Below are positions 24,787 to 33,887 of a stretch of 64,000 bases of DNA, in pieces. How positions within the stretch are numbered: the stretch's first letter is position 1; each line of letters begins with the position of its first letter. The translations under genes and the position numbers were made by a program. The stretch is from the NCBI RefSeq assembly GCF_001624695.1, contig NZ_JSEP01000012.1, positions 1-64,000 of the forward strand. Reading direction: 5' to 3'. Under the pieces are notes generated by a model. The model did no database searches and was not told the DNA's origin. It worked only from the letters and a program-made list of their open reading frames with translations. The DNA is from Labrenzia sp. OB1. Lineage in GTDB: Bacteria; Pseudomonadota; Alphaproteobacteria; Rhizobiales; Stappiaceae.

Positions 24787-26217
24787 TCAGGCGGTCACGC
24801 TGAGCTGGGTGGCGGGCCAGATGTCAGGTGAGAAATCAGGGGTGTCATAGGACTCGAACCGGTCGAGATGGAAGCCCGCATCCTCGGCAAAAAACGAGCG
24901 TACCAGTCCGGTCGCCAGGCGCCGGGCGCCCTCTGTTGCAGACGGAATTCCCGAGGTAACCTTGCCGTGGCTCGGCACCGCCGCATAGGCAAAACAGCTA
25001 AGCCGCGCCAACGCCGGACAGGCGTTTGGTGTGCGTTCCGCAAAGGTGAAATCCGGGTTGAGGTGCGGATGGGCGGCCAGGTCCGGGTTCTGCGCGGCCT
25101 TCCCTGCCCCGACCACATCGCCCCAGGTACGCCAATGCGGCGACAGTTGCGACAGTTCAGGCCGATCCTGCAAAGAGATGCCGAAGCCCGTTGCGAAAAT
25201 CGCCACATCGGCCTCGAGACGAACGTCCGGCGTGTGCACACAAAGACCGTTCTTCCCGTGCGACATGGCCTGGATCGGCGCGCCGAGATGCAGATGGGCA
25301 TTGCCGTGACGGGCGACACGCGCGACCGAGTGGGCCGGCGGGGGCACGGGAAACCGGCCTCCCAGGTTCATCAGGTCCCATTTCTGAGAGTCCTCGAGTG
25401 CCACGTAGCCGACCGTCATGCCGCGCGATCCCGTGCCTGTGAATTTGTCGATGGCCGGTAAGGTGGGGCGGCGCACCAGCAGATCGAGACGCGCGCATCC
25501 GGCCTCCAGAGCAGCGGCGGCGTTGTCCATGGCAGACGCCCCGGCTCCCACCACGATCACCCGTTTGCCCTTGAGACGGTCGATGTCAAAGACATCCGCG
25601 GAATGATAGACAGTGCCCTCGGGCAGTCCCTGTGCGACCCTCGGCAGTTTCGGAGCGCCCAGGGCGTCAAGTCCCGTCGCCAGTATCACCCGGCGTGCCC
25701 AGATGTCGCCGGCGCTGGTGCGCAGGTGGAAAAACGATCCTTCAGGCGAAATCTCGGTGACATCGCAATCGTTCAGCACATCCGGCCGGGTCATTTTGCG
25801 ATACCAGTTCAGGTAATCCATCCACATGGTGCGGGGCGCCAGCGTCATGTCGTCCCAGGCCGCCGTCCCCCATTGCGCCACGAACCAGGCCCTGAACGTC
25901 AGCGCGGGTATTCCCAGGGCCAGACCGGCAGCTTCCTTGATCGTGCGCAGTGTTTCCATGCGCGCAAAGGTGATCCAGGGGCCTTCTCGTCCAGCCGGTG
26001 CACGGTCAAGAAGGCGCACATTGGTAATGCCTTCCATCTCCAGGGCGGCATGCGCCACAAGACCGCAAAGCCCGGCCCCCACAATGGCAACATCCAGAAC
26101 GGGTTCGCCCGTCGGCCCCTTGGTGACGGGCATCCAGGGTTTTGGGGGCAGGTTCAATAACGTGCGTTGGCGGGCGTAGTCGGCTTCCAACTCCGCCAGA
26201 CTTGTCGGCTCTGTCAT
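24787..26217 (-). CDS. FAD/NAD(P)-dependent flavin monooxygenase (FMO-like), copy 1
   Basis: A 476-residue flavoprotein with two Rossmann motifs: VGAGLCGL (about 46-53) for FAD and VVGAGASAMDNAA (about 220-232) for NAD(P)H. Between them YHSADVFD resembles the histidine-containing FMO/Baeyer-Villiger fingerprint. The conserved EGPWITFARMETLR is shared with the copy at 33880-35337 (EGPWETFARMQTLR). The likely chemistry is NADPH/O2-dependent oxygenation of a soft heteroatom (S or N). It lies between the M19 dipeptidase and the LysR gene on the same strand. Confidence 0.85.
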   Translation of the reverse strand: MTEPTSLAELEADYARQRTLLNLPPKPWMPVTKGPTGEPVLDVAIVGAGLCGLVAHAALEMEGITNVRLLDRAPAGREGPWITFARMETLRTIKEAAGLALGIPALTFRAWFVAQWGTAAWDDMTLAPRTMWMDYLNWYRKMTRPDVLNDCDVTEISPEGSFFHLRTSAGDIWARRVILATGLDALGAPKLPRVAQGLPEGTVYHSADVFDIDRLKGKRVIVVGAGASAMDNAAAALEAGCARLDLLVRRPTLPAIDKFTGTGSRGMTVGYVALEDSQKWDLMNLGGRFPVPPPAHSVARVARHGNAHLHLGAPIQAMSHGKNGLCVHTPDVRLEADVAIFATGFGISLQDRPELSQLSPHWRTWGDVVGAGKAAQNPDLAAHPHLNPDFTFAERTPNACPALARLSCFAYAAVPSHGKVTSGIPSATEGARRLATGLVRSFFAEDAGFHLDRFESYDTPDFSPDIWPATQLSVTA

Positions 26218-26228
26218 GGAGCAACTCC

Positions 26229-27206
26229 CTACGAAGATTGATGAATATCTGCGAGCACCGCATCGCCCCCGGCGCTTGTCACGACGCAGTCGGGCACCGT
26301 GGCGACACAGGCCCGGCGAAAGGCATCGACAAAGGCGCTCAGATGCCGCGACAAAGCACGATCAGCATCGCTCAAAAGCTCCCAGACATAGGGTATCCGG
26401 GTTTCCAGCGGGACGATTTTCACGCCCGCCACAGGCACGCCATAGGCGGTAACAGGGTCGACGATGGCGACCCCGAGACCGGAACGCGCCGCCATGACCG
26501 CATTCAACGAAGTGTTGGTCGCAAATTCGGAAGGTGGACTGATGTCGAGTTTCTGAAAGGCCTGGTCGATGGCATGACGGATCCGGAAGGCGTTGCCCAC
26601 CGTGATCAAACGCCGTTCGGCAAAGACCGACAACGACAGAGGGTCCGGGGAACTGGCAAGTGGCCAGTTCTCCGCAACAACCCCCACCAGGCGCGATTCA
26701 CAGACCACGTGCCGCACCATGCCGGCATGATCGATCGGATTGGCTGCAATGCCGAAGTCCGCCGTGCGGCTGCGCAGCGCCCTGATCACATACTCCGCAT
26801 TCATGGTTTGGACATTCACCTGGTGGGGCAAATCCTCCGCCAGCATCATCAGCGCCGGCCCGGAAAGGCCCGCGGCCATTGTCGGCGTCGCTGCAATGTC
26901 GATGGACGCGACCTTTTCCGTACGGATGGCCTCCGCGCGTTGTCCGATCTGGCGCAGACCTGCAACGACGCGCTGGACTTCCTCGTGAAATCGCAGGCCA
27001 CGATCGGTCGGGGATATGCGCGGACCGTTGCGATGAAAGAGCTGAAAGCCGACAGCGACCTCCAGTTCCTTGATCATGCGGGTTACCGCAGGCTGGCCAA
27101 CACCGAGATAAGCGGCGGCCTTGGTCATGGATCCGCAAGACATCGCAGCCAAAAAGGCTTCCAGTGCCTTGAGGTCGAACTTTTTATTATTTACTATTGA
27201 CATCAT
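26229..27206 (-). CDS. LysR-family transcriptional regulator, copy 1
   Basis: A 325-residue LysR regulator: winged helix-turn-helix at about 7-65 (DLKALEAFLAAMSCGSMTKA, VGQPAVTRMIKELE) and a periplasmic-binding-like effector domain after residue 90. It is divergent from the TRAP operon at 27275, with only 68 bases between them, so it probably controls both directions. The effector domain shares the GVAIVDPVTAYG signature with the second LysR (GATAVVEPITAYG), suggesting a common or related inducer. ATG 27203 or 27224 are possible starts. Confidence 0.88.
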   Translation of the reverse strand: MMSIVNNKKFDLKALEAFLAAMSCGSMTKAAAYLGVGQPAVTRMIKELEVAVGFQLFHRNGPRISPTDRGLRFHEEVQRVVAGLRQIGQRAEAIRTEKVASIDIAATPTMAAGLSGPALMMLAEDLPHQVNVQTMNAEYVIRALRSRTADFGIAANPIDHAGMVRHVVCESRLVGVVAENWPLASSPDPLSLSVFAERRLITVGNAFRIRHAIDQAFQKLDISPPSEFATNTSLNAVMAARSGLGVAIVDPVTAYGVPVAGVKIVPLETRIPYVWELLSDADRALSRHLSAFVDAFRRACVATVPDCVVTSAGGDAVLADIHQSS

Positions 27207-27274
27207 GTACGTATCATCATGCATAATCGAGATAATAACAAGCCCAAAAAGCAACAACCGACCGGAGTTCTCAC

Positions 27275-28279
27275 ATGTTTCATTTCCCCCGCCTCGCCGC
27301 TGCGGTGGCCCTCATGGCCACAACCACCCTTCCTGTCGCCGCCGAAACATGGCGCCTGAGCTCCATGGTGGCTCCCGACAGCATTGAAGGGCAGGCCTAT
27401 GAAGTTCTGGCCGAGAAAGTGGCCGAATATTCGAACGGCGATCTGACAATCAGGATCTTCCCGAACTCTCAGATCGGGAAAATGGATGCCGTGATCGAAC
27501 AGCTCAGCGCTGGCGTGATCCAGCTTGCTCCCTCAGCCATGACATTCCTGGCGCGTTGGGAAGAAAACATCCGCTATTCCTCCGCGCCGTTCCTTTTTGA
27601 CGACTATGAGCACTGGGCCGCATTCATCCGCGGGGACATGGTTCAAGGCTGGCTCAACGGCGTGACGGAAAACTCGGGCATTTCCGTCCTGGGCGATGCC
27701 CCCGCCTTCCCCCGCGGCTCGTTCCGCACCTTGCTGAGCGTGGAGCCCATCACCTCGGCCGAAGATCTCGTGGGACGCAAGATCCGCCAGTTCAACAGCC
27801 AGCTGGTGATCGATGCCTGGTCGAACCTGGGGGCCGAGGTCATTGTACTGTCCTGGGGCGAAGTCTACGACGCGATCAACCGCAACATCGTGGATGCCGT
27901 CACCTCGCCGCTCGAACTCATTGAAACCACTCGGTTCTATGAAGTGGCCCCGAACATCATCCGCACCGATGAATATCCTCAGGCCATCGCTTTCCTGATG
28001 AACGACGAGGCCTTCCAGGCATTGTCCGACGAAAACAGGGACGCTCTGACAAGAGCCCACGCGGATGCGGCCGCCTTTGCCTGGGAGGCGATCTTCTCAG
28101 GTGCGGATGAAACTGTCGAGCGGATCAAGGCACTGGATGGCGTGACTTATTCCGACAGCTTCGACACCTCCGAAATACTGGCGAAGGCGGCAGAATTCTA
28201 CGCTGCTCGCGAAGCGTCCGGTGAACTGCCGGCGGGCCTGATGGGCGCCGTGGAAGCTGCCCGGAAAAGCGCGCAATAA
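27275..28279 (+). CDS. TRAP transporter substrate-binding protein (DctP family)
   Basis: A 334-residue periplasmic receptor with a signal peptide ending LPVAA (about residue 23) followed by ETWRLSSMVAP. DctP-family features include YSNGDLTIRIFPNSQIGKMD, the arginine-containing VGRKIRQFNSQL, and ILSWGEVYDAINRNIVDAV. The stop shares one base with the small permease start (TAATG). Divergent from the LysR gene. The catabolic neighbours suggest an amino-acid-like or organosulfur acid as cargo. Confidence 0.93.
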   Translation: MFHFPRLAAAVALMATTTLPVAAETWRLSSMVAPDSIEGQAYEVLAEKVAEYSNGDLTIRIFPNSQIGKMDAVIEQLSAGVIQLAPSAMTFLARWEENIRYSSAPFLFDDYEHWAAFIRGDMVQGWLNGVTENSGISVLGDAPAFPRGSFRTLLSVEPITSAEDLVGRKIRQFNSQLVIDAWSNLGAEVIVLSWGEVYDAINRNIVDAVTSPLELIETTRFYEVAPNIIRTDEYPQAIAFLMNDEAFQALSDENRDALTRAHADAAAFAWEAIFSGADETVERIKALDGVTYSDSFDTSEILAKAAEFYAAREASGELPAGLMGAVEAARKSAQ

Positions 28280-28818
28280 TGCGAAGAGTTCTCTCCCTGG
28301 CCGGAACAGGTCTGGACGCAATCGCGGTGGTTTTCAAAGCCGCGATTGCCCTTCTGTTGCTCGTCATGCTGACCATCAACATCATCAACATCCTCAGCCG
28401 TTCGCTGCTGAACGATGCGTATGACTGGGTGTTTCACTGGACCATGCTGATGTTCATCTGGATGATCTGCCTGGGCGTTTACGTCTACATGCGTGAAAAC
28501 CGCGATGTGGTCGTGGACCTGATCGCCGCGCGCATGCCGTTGGCAATCCGCCGCGCACTGGCGATCTTTGCCGACATGACTGGCCTGCTGTTCATGTACA
28601 TGGTCCTGTCGCCCGCGCTGGAGCTCACCGCGATGCAGACAGGCCACATGGAAACGATCGCACTGCCCATCTACGTTTCCAGCCTGCCGCTATTCGTTTC
28701 CGCACTGTTCCTTGTCGTGCACTTCTGCTTGCATGCGCTGCACGTCCTGACCGGTGAGATCATTCCCTATCCGCGTACGACACCGCGCGACCTGCTAGAG
28801 TCTGGACAGTCAAAATGA
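28279..28818 (+). CDS. TRAP transporter small permease (DctQ family)
   Basis: A 179-residue inner-membrane protein with four hydrophobic segments and the DctQ pattern WTMLMFIWMICLGVYVYMRE followed by NRDVVVDLI. Starts on the last base of the receptor stop and overlaps the large permease by four bases (ATGA), so all three components are translationally coupled. Confidence 0.92.
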   Translation: MRRVLSLAGTGLDAIAVVFKAAIALLLLVMLTINIINILSRSLLNDAYDWVFHWTMLMFIWMICLGVYVYMRENRDVVVDLIAARMPLAIRRALAIFADMTGLLFMYMVLSPALELTAMQTGHMETIALPIYVSSLPLFVSALFLVVHFCLHALHVLTGEIIPYPRTTPRDLLESGQSK

Positions 28819-30110
28819 CCCTCGGATTTGTGGTAATCGGATGCTTCATGCTGCTCATGATGCTCGGCGTGCCGGTGACGATCGCCATCGGCGCCGGCAC
28901 GGTTGCGGGCCTGTTCTGGGCCAACTTGATGGACTTCTCCCTCGTTTTCCCGCAGCAAATCATCGAAGGCGCGAGCAAGCCTGCCCTGCTCGCCATTCCG
29001 TTCTTCATCCTTGCGGGCAACTTGATGAATGCCGTCGGCATGACCGACAAGATCTTCAACTTCGCTCTCGCCCTGATCGGCAGTGTGCGCGCGGGCCTGG
29101 CCTATGTGAATGTCGTCGCCTCGCTTATTTTCGCCGGCGTCTCGGGTGCGGCGACCGCCGATATCGCGGGTTTGGGCCAGATCGAAGTGCGCGCCATGCG
29201 CAAACGCGGCTATTCTCATGAGTTCGCCGCAGCCTTGACCGTGGCCACTTCTCTGGTCGGTCCCATCGTGCCGCCCTCTATCAGCCTGATCGTCTACGCC
29301 TGGCTGGCCAATGAATCCGTTGCACGCCTGTTCCTGGCCGGGATCGTGCCGGGGGTTCTGGTGGCCGCCTCCTTCATCGCCTACATCCGCGTGATGTGCG
29401 TGTTCCAGGAGATGCCGCGCGAGGAGCCAAGAAGCATGGCCTCCATCAAGCACGCGGTCCTCCAGGGTATTCCCGCCCTTGTTGCCCCCGCCATAATCCT
29501 GGGTGCGATAATTTTCGGCTTCGCCACAGCGACAGAAGCCGGTGTGATCGCCTGCGTCTATACCCTGCTCGTAGGATTGGCCTATCGCGTCCTGACTTTC
29601 GATATGCTGTGGAACTCGCTCAAGGAAAGCGCGCTTCTGTCGGCGCTTATCATGATGATCATCGGTGCGTCACAGACCATGGGCTGGCTCTTCGCCTTCG
29701 AGCAGGTTCCCCAGGCCTTTGCAACCGGATTTCTGGATGCGATCGACAGCCGCGCCCTGTTCCTTGTCTTCGTGGTGGTCCTGCTGATCGTGATCGGCTG
29801 CTTCATGGAAGCGACACCGGCCAAGATCATTCTTCTGCCGCTCCTGCTGCCCGCCGCGGATGCCTTTGGCATCGACCGCGTGCAATTCGGCATGATCATC
29901 ACTCTGGCCCTGTTGATCGGGATCGCCACGCCGCCCATGGGCGTCGGCCTTTATCTGATGTCCGCCGTGTCCGGAGTGAAATTCGAGCGCCTGTCCATAG
30001 CGGTTCTGCCTCTGCTGATTCCGCCCTTGGTGGCGCTCATTCTGATTACGGCGTTCCCGATCATCACCTTGTGGCTGCCCGATCTGGTGATGGGGCCTGC
30101 AAATCGCTGA
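28815..30110 (+). CDS. TRAP transporter large permease (DctM family)
   Basis: A 431-residue permease with about 12 hydrophobic segments. Family markers are PALLAIPFFILAGNLMNAVG, SGAATADIAGLG, SLVGPIVPPSISLIVYAWL and GIATPPMGVGLYLMSAVSG. It completes the second TRAP transporter of the window. The four-base overlap with the small permease fixes ATG 28815. Confidence 0.93.
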   Translation: MTLGFVVIGCFMLLMMLGVPVTIAIGAGTVAGLFWANLMDFSLVFPQQIIEGASKPALLAIPFFILAGNLMNAVGMTDKIFNFALALIGSVRAGLAYVNVVASLIFAGVSGAATADIAGLGQIEVRAMRKRGYSHEFAAALTVATSLVGPIVPPSISLIVYAWLANESVARLFLAGIVPGVLVAASFIAYIRVMCVFQEMPREEPRSMASIKHAVLQGIPALVAPAIILGAIIFGFATATEAGVIACVYTLLVGLAYRVLTFDMLWNSLKESALLSALIMMIIGASQTMGWLFAFEQVPQAFATGFLDAIDSRALFLVFVVVLLIVIGCFMEATPAKIILLPLLLPAADAFGIDRVQFGMIITLALLIGIATPPMGVGLYLMSAVSGVKFERLSIAVLPLLIPPLVALILITAFPIITLWLPDLVMGPANR

Positions 30111-30177
30111 CCCCGTCGTTGTTGCCCCGGGATCCAAACCGGACACCCAACCGAATAAGGCTACCGAAAGTCTCTAT

Positions 30178-30660
30178 ATGACCGCGAAAGACGCCATCAA
30201 CACCGCCCTTGGAGTGTCCTCCGGGGACGCAATGTATCAGCTCAGAGCCCGCAGACCGGTCTTTGTAAGCGGCGCAGAGGCCTGCCGCGCGGCCGTTTTG
30301 CACCCTGAAGACGATCTTGATCTGTCCCCGGATCTGCGCCATGCGGTTGCCCATCGGGCGGCAGCCTTCGGCGCAAATGCCGCCTTCCTGGCTGGCTATC
30401 CTGCCCCGGACGCCCCCGAGTTCCAGGATCTGGCTGAGGGTGGCCTGCCGTCAGATCCGGGCCTCGCGGCCCTGGCGCGCCACACGGACATGATCGCTGC
30501 GACACCCGCCAAGGCCTCGGAAGCCCATCTGCAGGATCTTTTGTCCGCGGGATTTTCCGTGTCCCAGATCATCGCCCTGTCAGAGCTCCTGGCGCAGGTG
30601 TGTTTCGAGATGCGCGTCGTGCACGGGCTCTCGCTGTTGAGGAATAACGCCAATGCGTGA
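30178..30660 (+). CDS. CMD-domain protein, Avi_7170-like
   Basis: A 160-residue all-helical protein of the carboxymuconolactone decarboxylase (CMD)/AhpD superfamily. It lacks the CxxC redox pair of AhpD. It overlaps the next CMD-family gene by eight bases. This matches the paired arrangement of the TIGR families named after Agrobacterium Avi_7170 and Avi_7169, which I recall occurring beside peptide ABC transporters and flavin monooxygenases; that neighbourhood recurs here. The non-redox member may be a partner subunit of the following protein. Function unknown. Confidence 0.7.
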   Translation: MTAKDAINTALGVSSGDAMYQLRARRPVFVSGAEACRAAVLHPEDDLDLSPDLRHAVAHRAAAFGANAAFLAGYPAPDAPEFQDLAEGGLPSDPGLAALARHTDMIAATPAKASEAHLQDLLSAGFSVSQIIALSELLAQVCFEMRVVHGLSLLRNNANA

Positions 30661-31216
30661 TGCGATCGCCCGGATCAAGATCAAGCCCCTGTCCTGGACA
30701 CCCTATCTGCCGCCGGTCGAGATCGCGGACGCCACCGAGCGCCAATTGGCCGCAATGAAGGTTACGCCCTCGGCCAAGAAGGTGTCGCCCTATGTGCGCA
30801 CGCTCGTGCACGACCCGGACAGCTACGTGGCGCGCACTGAATTGTTTAACGCCATCATGTATGCTGAAGGCGGCTTGCCCCGCCAGGATCGCGAACTCGG
30901 CGCACTCGGCGCCTCCCTGGTCAATGGCTGTATGTATTGTGCCAACGTGCATGCGCGCCAGCACGCCAAACTGTCGGGCCCCTGCGCCACTTCGGCACTT
31001 TACGCCGGGCGGCGGGATGCCCTGAGCACGCGGGACGCGGCGATCATGGACTTTGCCGAGGCGCTGACCATGACTCCACCCCGCGCCGATCAATCTCATA
31101 TCGAGGCCCTGCGCTCGGAGGGTATGGACGACGGAGAGATTCAGGACCTTATTCATTCCATCGCCATTTTTGGCTGGGCCAACCGCCTCATGCATCCGCT
31201 TGGCCATTCAAGCTGA
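30653..31216 (+). CDS. Alkylhydroperoxidase AhpD-like protein, Avi_7169-like
   Basis: A 187-residue CMD/AhpD-fold protein with the complete redox motif NGCMYCANVHARQ (Cys93, Cys96, His100), which in AhpD reduces peroxides or disulfide adducts. It starts within the previous CMD gene. In this cluster it could remove peroxide leaked by the flavin monooxygenases or act on a thiol/sulfenate intermediate. Both are inference from context. The RidA gene follows by 30 bases with AAAGGA upstream. Confidence 0.8.
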   Translation: MRDAIARIKIKPLSWTPYLPPVEIADATERQLAAMKVTPSAKKVSPYVRTLVHDPDSYVARTELFNAIMYAEGGLPRQDRELGALGASLVNGCMYCANVHARQHAKLSGPCATSALYAGRRDALSTRDAAIMDFAEALTMTPPRADQSHIEALRSEGMDDGEIQDLIHSIAIFGWANRLMHPLGHSS

Positions 31217-31246
31217 GCTGAACACTCACTTCAAAGGACTCCTCCC

Positions 31247-31621
31247 ATGTCGCCTATCGACACGCCCAATGCTCCAGCCGCCATTGGCCCCTACAGTCAG
31301 GCCATGCGCGCCGGAGATCTGCTGTTTGTCTCCGGCCAATTGCCCATTGATCCCGCGACCGGCGAATTTGCCTCCGAGGATGCGGTCGGCCAGATGCGCC
31401 AGTGTCTCAAGAACATCGCGGCCATCGCCGAGGCTGCAGGGACCGATATCTCCAAAACCGTGAAAACCACGATCCTGCTCACCGATCTTTCCGGTTTCGC
31501 CGAACTCAACGAGGAATATGGCAAGGCTTTCCAGGCGCCCTTCCCCGCGCGCGCCTGTTACGAGGTGGCCGCGTTGCCCAAGGGAGCACTGGTCGAAATC
31601 GAAGCCGTGATCGGATGTTGA
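31247..31621 (+). CDS. RidA-family enamine/imine deaminase
   Basis: A 124-residue YjgF/YER057c/RidA protein. It keeps the catalytic arginine (Arg102 in [13 protein letters not shown]) and Glu117, plus [12 protein letters not shown] and the trimer-forming fold. RidA hydrolyses reactive 2-aminoacrylate and other enamines released by PLP enzymes. Its position one base before a cysteine-desulfhydrase-like PLP gene is meaningful, because that reaction generates 2-aminoacrylate. Confidence 0.92.
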   Translation: MSPIDTPNAPAAIGPYSQAMRAGDLLFVSGQLPIDPATGEFASEDAVGQMRQCLKNIAAIAEAAGTDISKTVKTTILLTDLSGFAELNEEYGKAFQAPFPARACYEVAALPKGALVEIEAVIGC

Positions 31622-31622
31622 C

Positions 31623-32744
31623 ATGAACTCGCACGCTGGTGATTGCCGCGACCTTTCTCCTCTGCCCGAATGCCCGGAACGCGATTGGGCCCGTCGTGCC
31701 ATCGCACTGTTGCAGGGAGATGCACGGCGCTCGGCTGACACCCACCTGGTCAAACCGGTTTTTTCCGGTCTGGAAAGGATTTCCATCTATCTGAAGGATG
31801 AAAGCACCCATCCAACAGGCAGTCTCAAACACCGCCTTGCGCGCTCGCTGGTGCTTTACGGCATCTGCAATGGTCAGATCATGGAAGGCACCACCCTGGT
31901 CGAGGCTTCCTCGGGATCGACCGCCGTTTCGGAAGCCTATTTTGCCCGGCTCCTGAACCTGCCCTTCATAGCCGTCATGCCACGCAGCACCTCGCGCCAG
32001 AAAATCTCGGATATCGAGGGCATGGGCGGCAGATGTCATTTCGTCGAGTCCTCCGGCGAGGTCTATGCGGCCGCGCAAGCCATCGCCGAAGAGACAAACG
32101 GACATTATCTCGACCAGTTCACCTTTGCCGAACGCGCCACGGATTGGCGCGGCAACAACAACATCGCCGAAAGCATTTTCGCGCAGATGGAACACGAAGA
32201 GCATCCCGTCCCTGACTGGGTCGTCATGAGCGCGGGGACCGGCGGCACCTCGGCGACGCTCGGGCGCTACATTCGCTACAAGAACCTGAAAACCCGGCTT
32301 TGCGTGGTCGACGTGGAGTATTCCGCCTTCTTCGATTGCTACAAGACCGGGGATAGGAACGTGACTTGCGGCAAGGGCTCCCGCATCGAGGGCATCGGCC
32401 GCCCCCGCGTCGAGCCATCCTTCATGCCGAACGTGGTTGACCACATGATCCGCATTCCGGACGTCGCCTCGATCGCGGCAATGCAGGTGCTCTCCAGCCG
32501 TCTCTTTCGCAAGGTTGGCGGCTCCACAGGCACCAACTTTTTCGGTACCTGCTGGATCGCCTCGCATATGCGCGAGGCGGGCCGTGAAGGGTCGCTGGTT
32601 TCCATCATTTGCGACAGTGGAGAACGCTACTCCGAGACCTATTACAACAACGACTGGCTGGCGGAACAAGGTTTCGATCCGGCTCCATGGAAAGCCGCCA
32701 TAGAGGCATTTCTGGATGGCGGTGCGCTGATTCTGCCCGAGTAG
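31623..32744 (+). CDS. PLP-dependent cysteine synthase family protein, Cds1-like L-cysteine desulfhydrase
   Basis: A 373-residue fold-type II PLP enzyme. Lys69 in [11 protein letters not shown] is the PLP-forming lysine, [11 protein letters not shown] (93-103) binds the substrate carboxylate, and [15 protein letters not shown] (about 201-215) binds the PLP phosphate. The [10 protein letters not shown]...YG(I/L)CNG pattern resembles actinobacterial Cds1, which converts cysteine to sulfide, ammonia and pyruvate, more than CysK or cystathionine synthase. It follows ridA directly. The role inferred is release of sulfide from cysteine or an S-substituted cysteine in this catabolic cluster. A biosynthetic cysteine synthase is less likely given the context. 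Confidence 0.75.
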   Translation: MNSHAGDCRDLSPLPECPERDWARRAIALLQGDARRSADTHLVKPVFSGLERISIYLKDESTHPTGSLKHRLARSLVLYGICNGQIMEGTTLVEASSGSTAVSEAYFARLLNLPFIAVMPRSTSRQKISDIEGMGGRCHFVESSGEVYAAAQAIAEETNGHYLDQFTFAERATDWRGNNNIAESIFAQMEHEEHPVPDWVVMSAGTGGTSATLGRYIRYKNLKTRLCVVDVEYSAFFDCYKTGDRNVTCGKGSRIEGIGRPRVEPSFMPNVVDHMIRIPDVASIAAMQVLSSRLFRKVGGSTGTNFFGTCWIASHMREAGREGSLVSIICDSGERYSETYYNNDWLAEQGFDPAPWKAAIEAFLDGGALILPE

Positions 32745-32775
32745 CCAGCTGAGACCCGGACACTAGAAACAGAAA

Positions 32776-32825
32776 GCCCTCGCTTCATGCATGCGTGCCT
32801 CGCGCGGACGGTATGAAGCGAGGGC
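32776..32825 (+). terminator. Rho-independent terminator after the TRAP/Cds operon
   Basis: GCCCTCGCTTCAT (32776-32788) pairs perfectly over 13 bases with ATGAAGCGAGGGC (32813-32825), followed by GCTTTGTTT. The loop is 24 bases. It ends the transcript running from the TRAP receptor (27275) through the desulfhydrase. Confidence 0.75.
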
Positions 32826-32891
32826 GCTTTGTTTCAATGCCTTAAAACCCGGCACATGCAGCAGAATTTGCCTGAATTTTCCCATTATGCG

Positions 32892-32926
32892 AAAAATGGA
32901 TTGATTTATCCTTTCAATTCATTTTT
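32892..32926. promoter_or_regulatory. Inverted repeat upstream of the second LysR gene
   Basis: AAAAATGGATTGA (32892-32904) and TCAATTCATTTTT (32914-32926) are inverted repeats matching at 12 of 13 positions with a nine-base spacer. They end ten bases before the LysR start, a usual position for autoregulatory LysR operators, although the arm sequence is longer than the typical T-N11-A core. Confidence 0.45.
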
Positions 32927-32936
32927 GATATAATGC

Positions 32937-33887
32937 ATGAATCAGAAAGACTTCATCACTTTCCTCAAAGTCGCGGAAACCAGCTCGGTCACGCTGGCCG
33001 CTGATATTCTTGGACGATCACAGCCATCCGTGACGCGTTGCATCCAGGATCTGGAGAAAACTCTTGGCTTTGCATTGTTCGAGCGGGTCGGGCGGCGTAT
33101 TTCGCTGACCACCGAGGGGATCGCATTCGAAGAAGAAGCGCGGCGCATGCTCGCGATGTTCGAGGATCTGCCCACCCGCACCAGGGCCCGCGCCGGCCAG
33201 ATGGAGATCCCGCTGTCTATTTCGGCCACCTCGGCGCTTGGCACCGGTCTCCTGCCGCACGCGATTGAACGCTGGCCCAAGGCGAAACGCCCGAAAGACA
33301 TCCAGTTGATGCTCGCCGCACCGAATGCTGTCGCTCAGGATTTGCGCAGTGGCAACGCACGGATAGGCTTCGCCTCCCTGCCGCTCGATGTGCCCGGAGT
33401 CACGGCCGAGCGGGTTTTCAGCGCCCCGCTTGTGGTCGCCATGCCTGAAAGCCGCGCAGCACAGTTTCCTGCCATTCTGCCGGTGTCCCTGACCGAGGCG
33501 GTCGGAGACACCCTCGTGACAATGCTCGATCAGACGCGACTTCAGGGCCGGATCCAACAAGCCCTGGACACAGCGGGTGTTCGCCCTGAGCGCGTGGTCA
33601 AGGCCAACTCCTCCATCGCAGCCCTGCAATTCGTTAGCCTGCTTGGCGCCACGGCTGTCGTGGAACCGATCACTGCCTATGGCGCTACCCCGCCCGGGGT
33701 CATCCTGCGCCCGCTGGCGGAGAATATTGAGTTCTCCTTCGGCTTCTTCATGGCAGGCAACGCTGCAGAAGATCGTGAAATGCAGGTGTTTTTCGATATT
33801 TGCGAAGCCACGCTCGGCACATTGATCCCGCAGGTCCGCCGCCTTGATACGACCCTCTCCTCCAAGACAAAGACTGACTATGACTGA
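32937..33887 (+). CDS. LysR-family transcriptional regulator, copy 2
   Basis: A 316-residue LysR regulator with a helix-turn-helix at about 3-62 (ITFLKVAETSSVTLAADILG, SQPSVTRCIQDLEKTLGF). The effector domain carries AVVEPITAYG, shared with the LysR at 26229-27206. Its last eight bases overlap the start of the monooxygenase gene, so regulator and enzyme are co-transcribed and coupled. It probably also governs the peptide ABC operon downstream. Confidence 0.88.
   Translation: MNQKDFITFLKVAETSSVTLAADILGRSQPSVTRCIQDLEKTLGFALFERVGRRISLTTEGIAFEEEARRMLAMFEDLPTRTRARAGQMEIPLSISATSALGTGLLPHAIERWPKAKRPKDIQLMLAAPNAVAQDLRSGNARIGFASLPLDVPGVTAERVFSAPLVVAMPESRAAQFPAILPVSLTEAVGDTLVTMLDQTRLQGRIQQALDTAGVRPERVVKANSSIAALQFVSLLGATAVVEPITAYGATPPGVILRPLAENIEFSFGFFMAGNAAEDREMQVFFDICEATLGTLIPQVRRLDTTLSSKTKTDYD

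Noticed and set aside
26142..27200. 352-codon open frame on the plus strand opposite the LysR gene
   Set aside because: The minus-strand LysR frame has a clear helix-turn-helix; the plus-strand product is Arg/His-rich with no motif.
31623..32744. Biosynthetic cysteine synthase (CysK/CysM)
   Set aside because: Sequence features around the PLP lysine and the adjacent RidA gene favour a Cds1-like desulfhydrase; a biosynthetic role is not excluded but is less likely.
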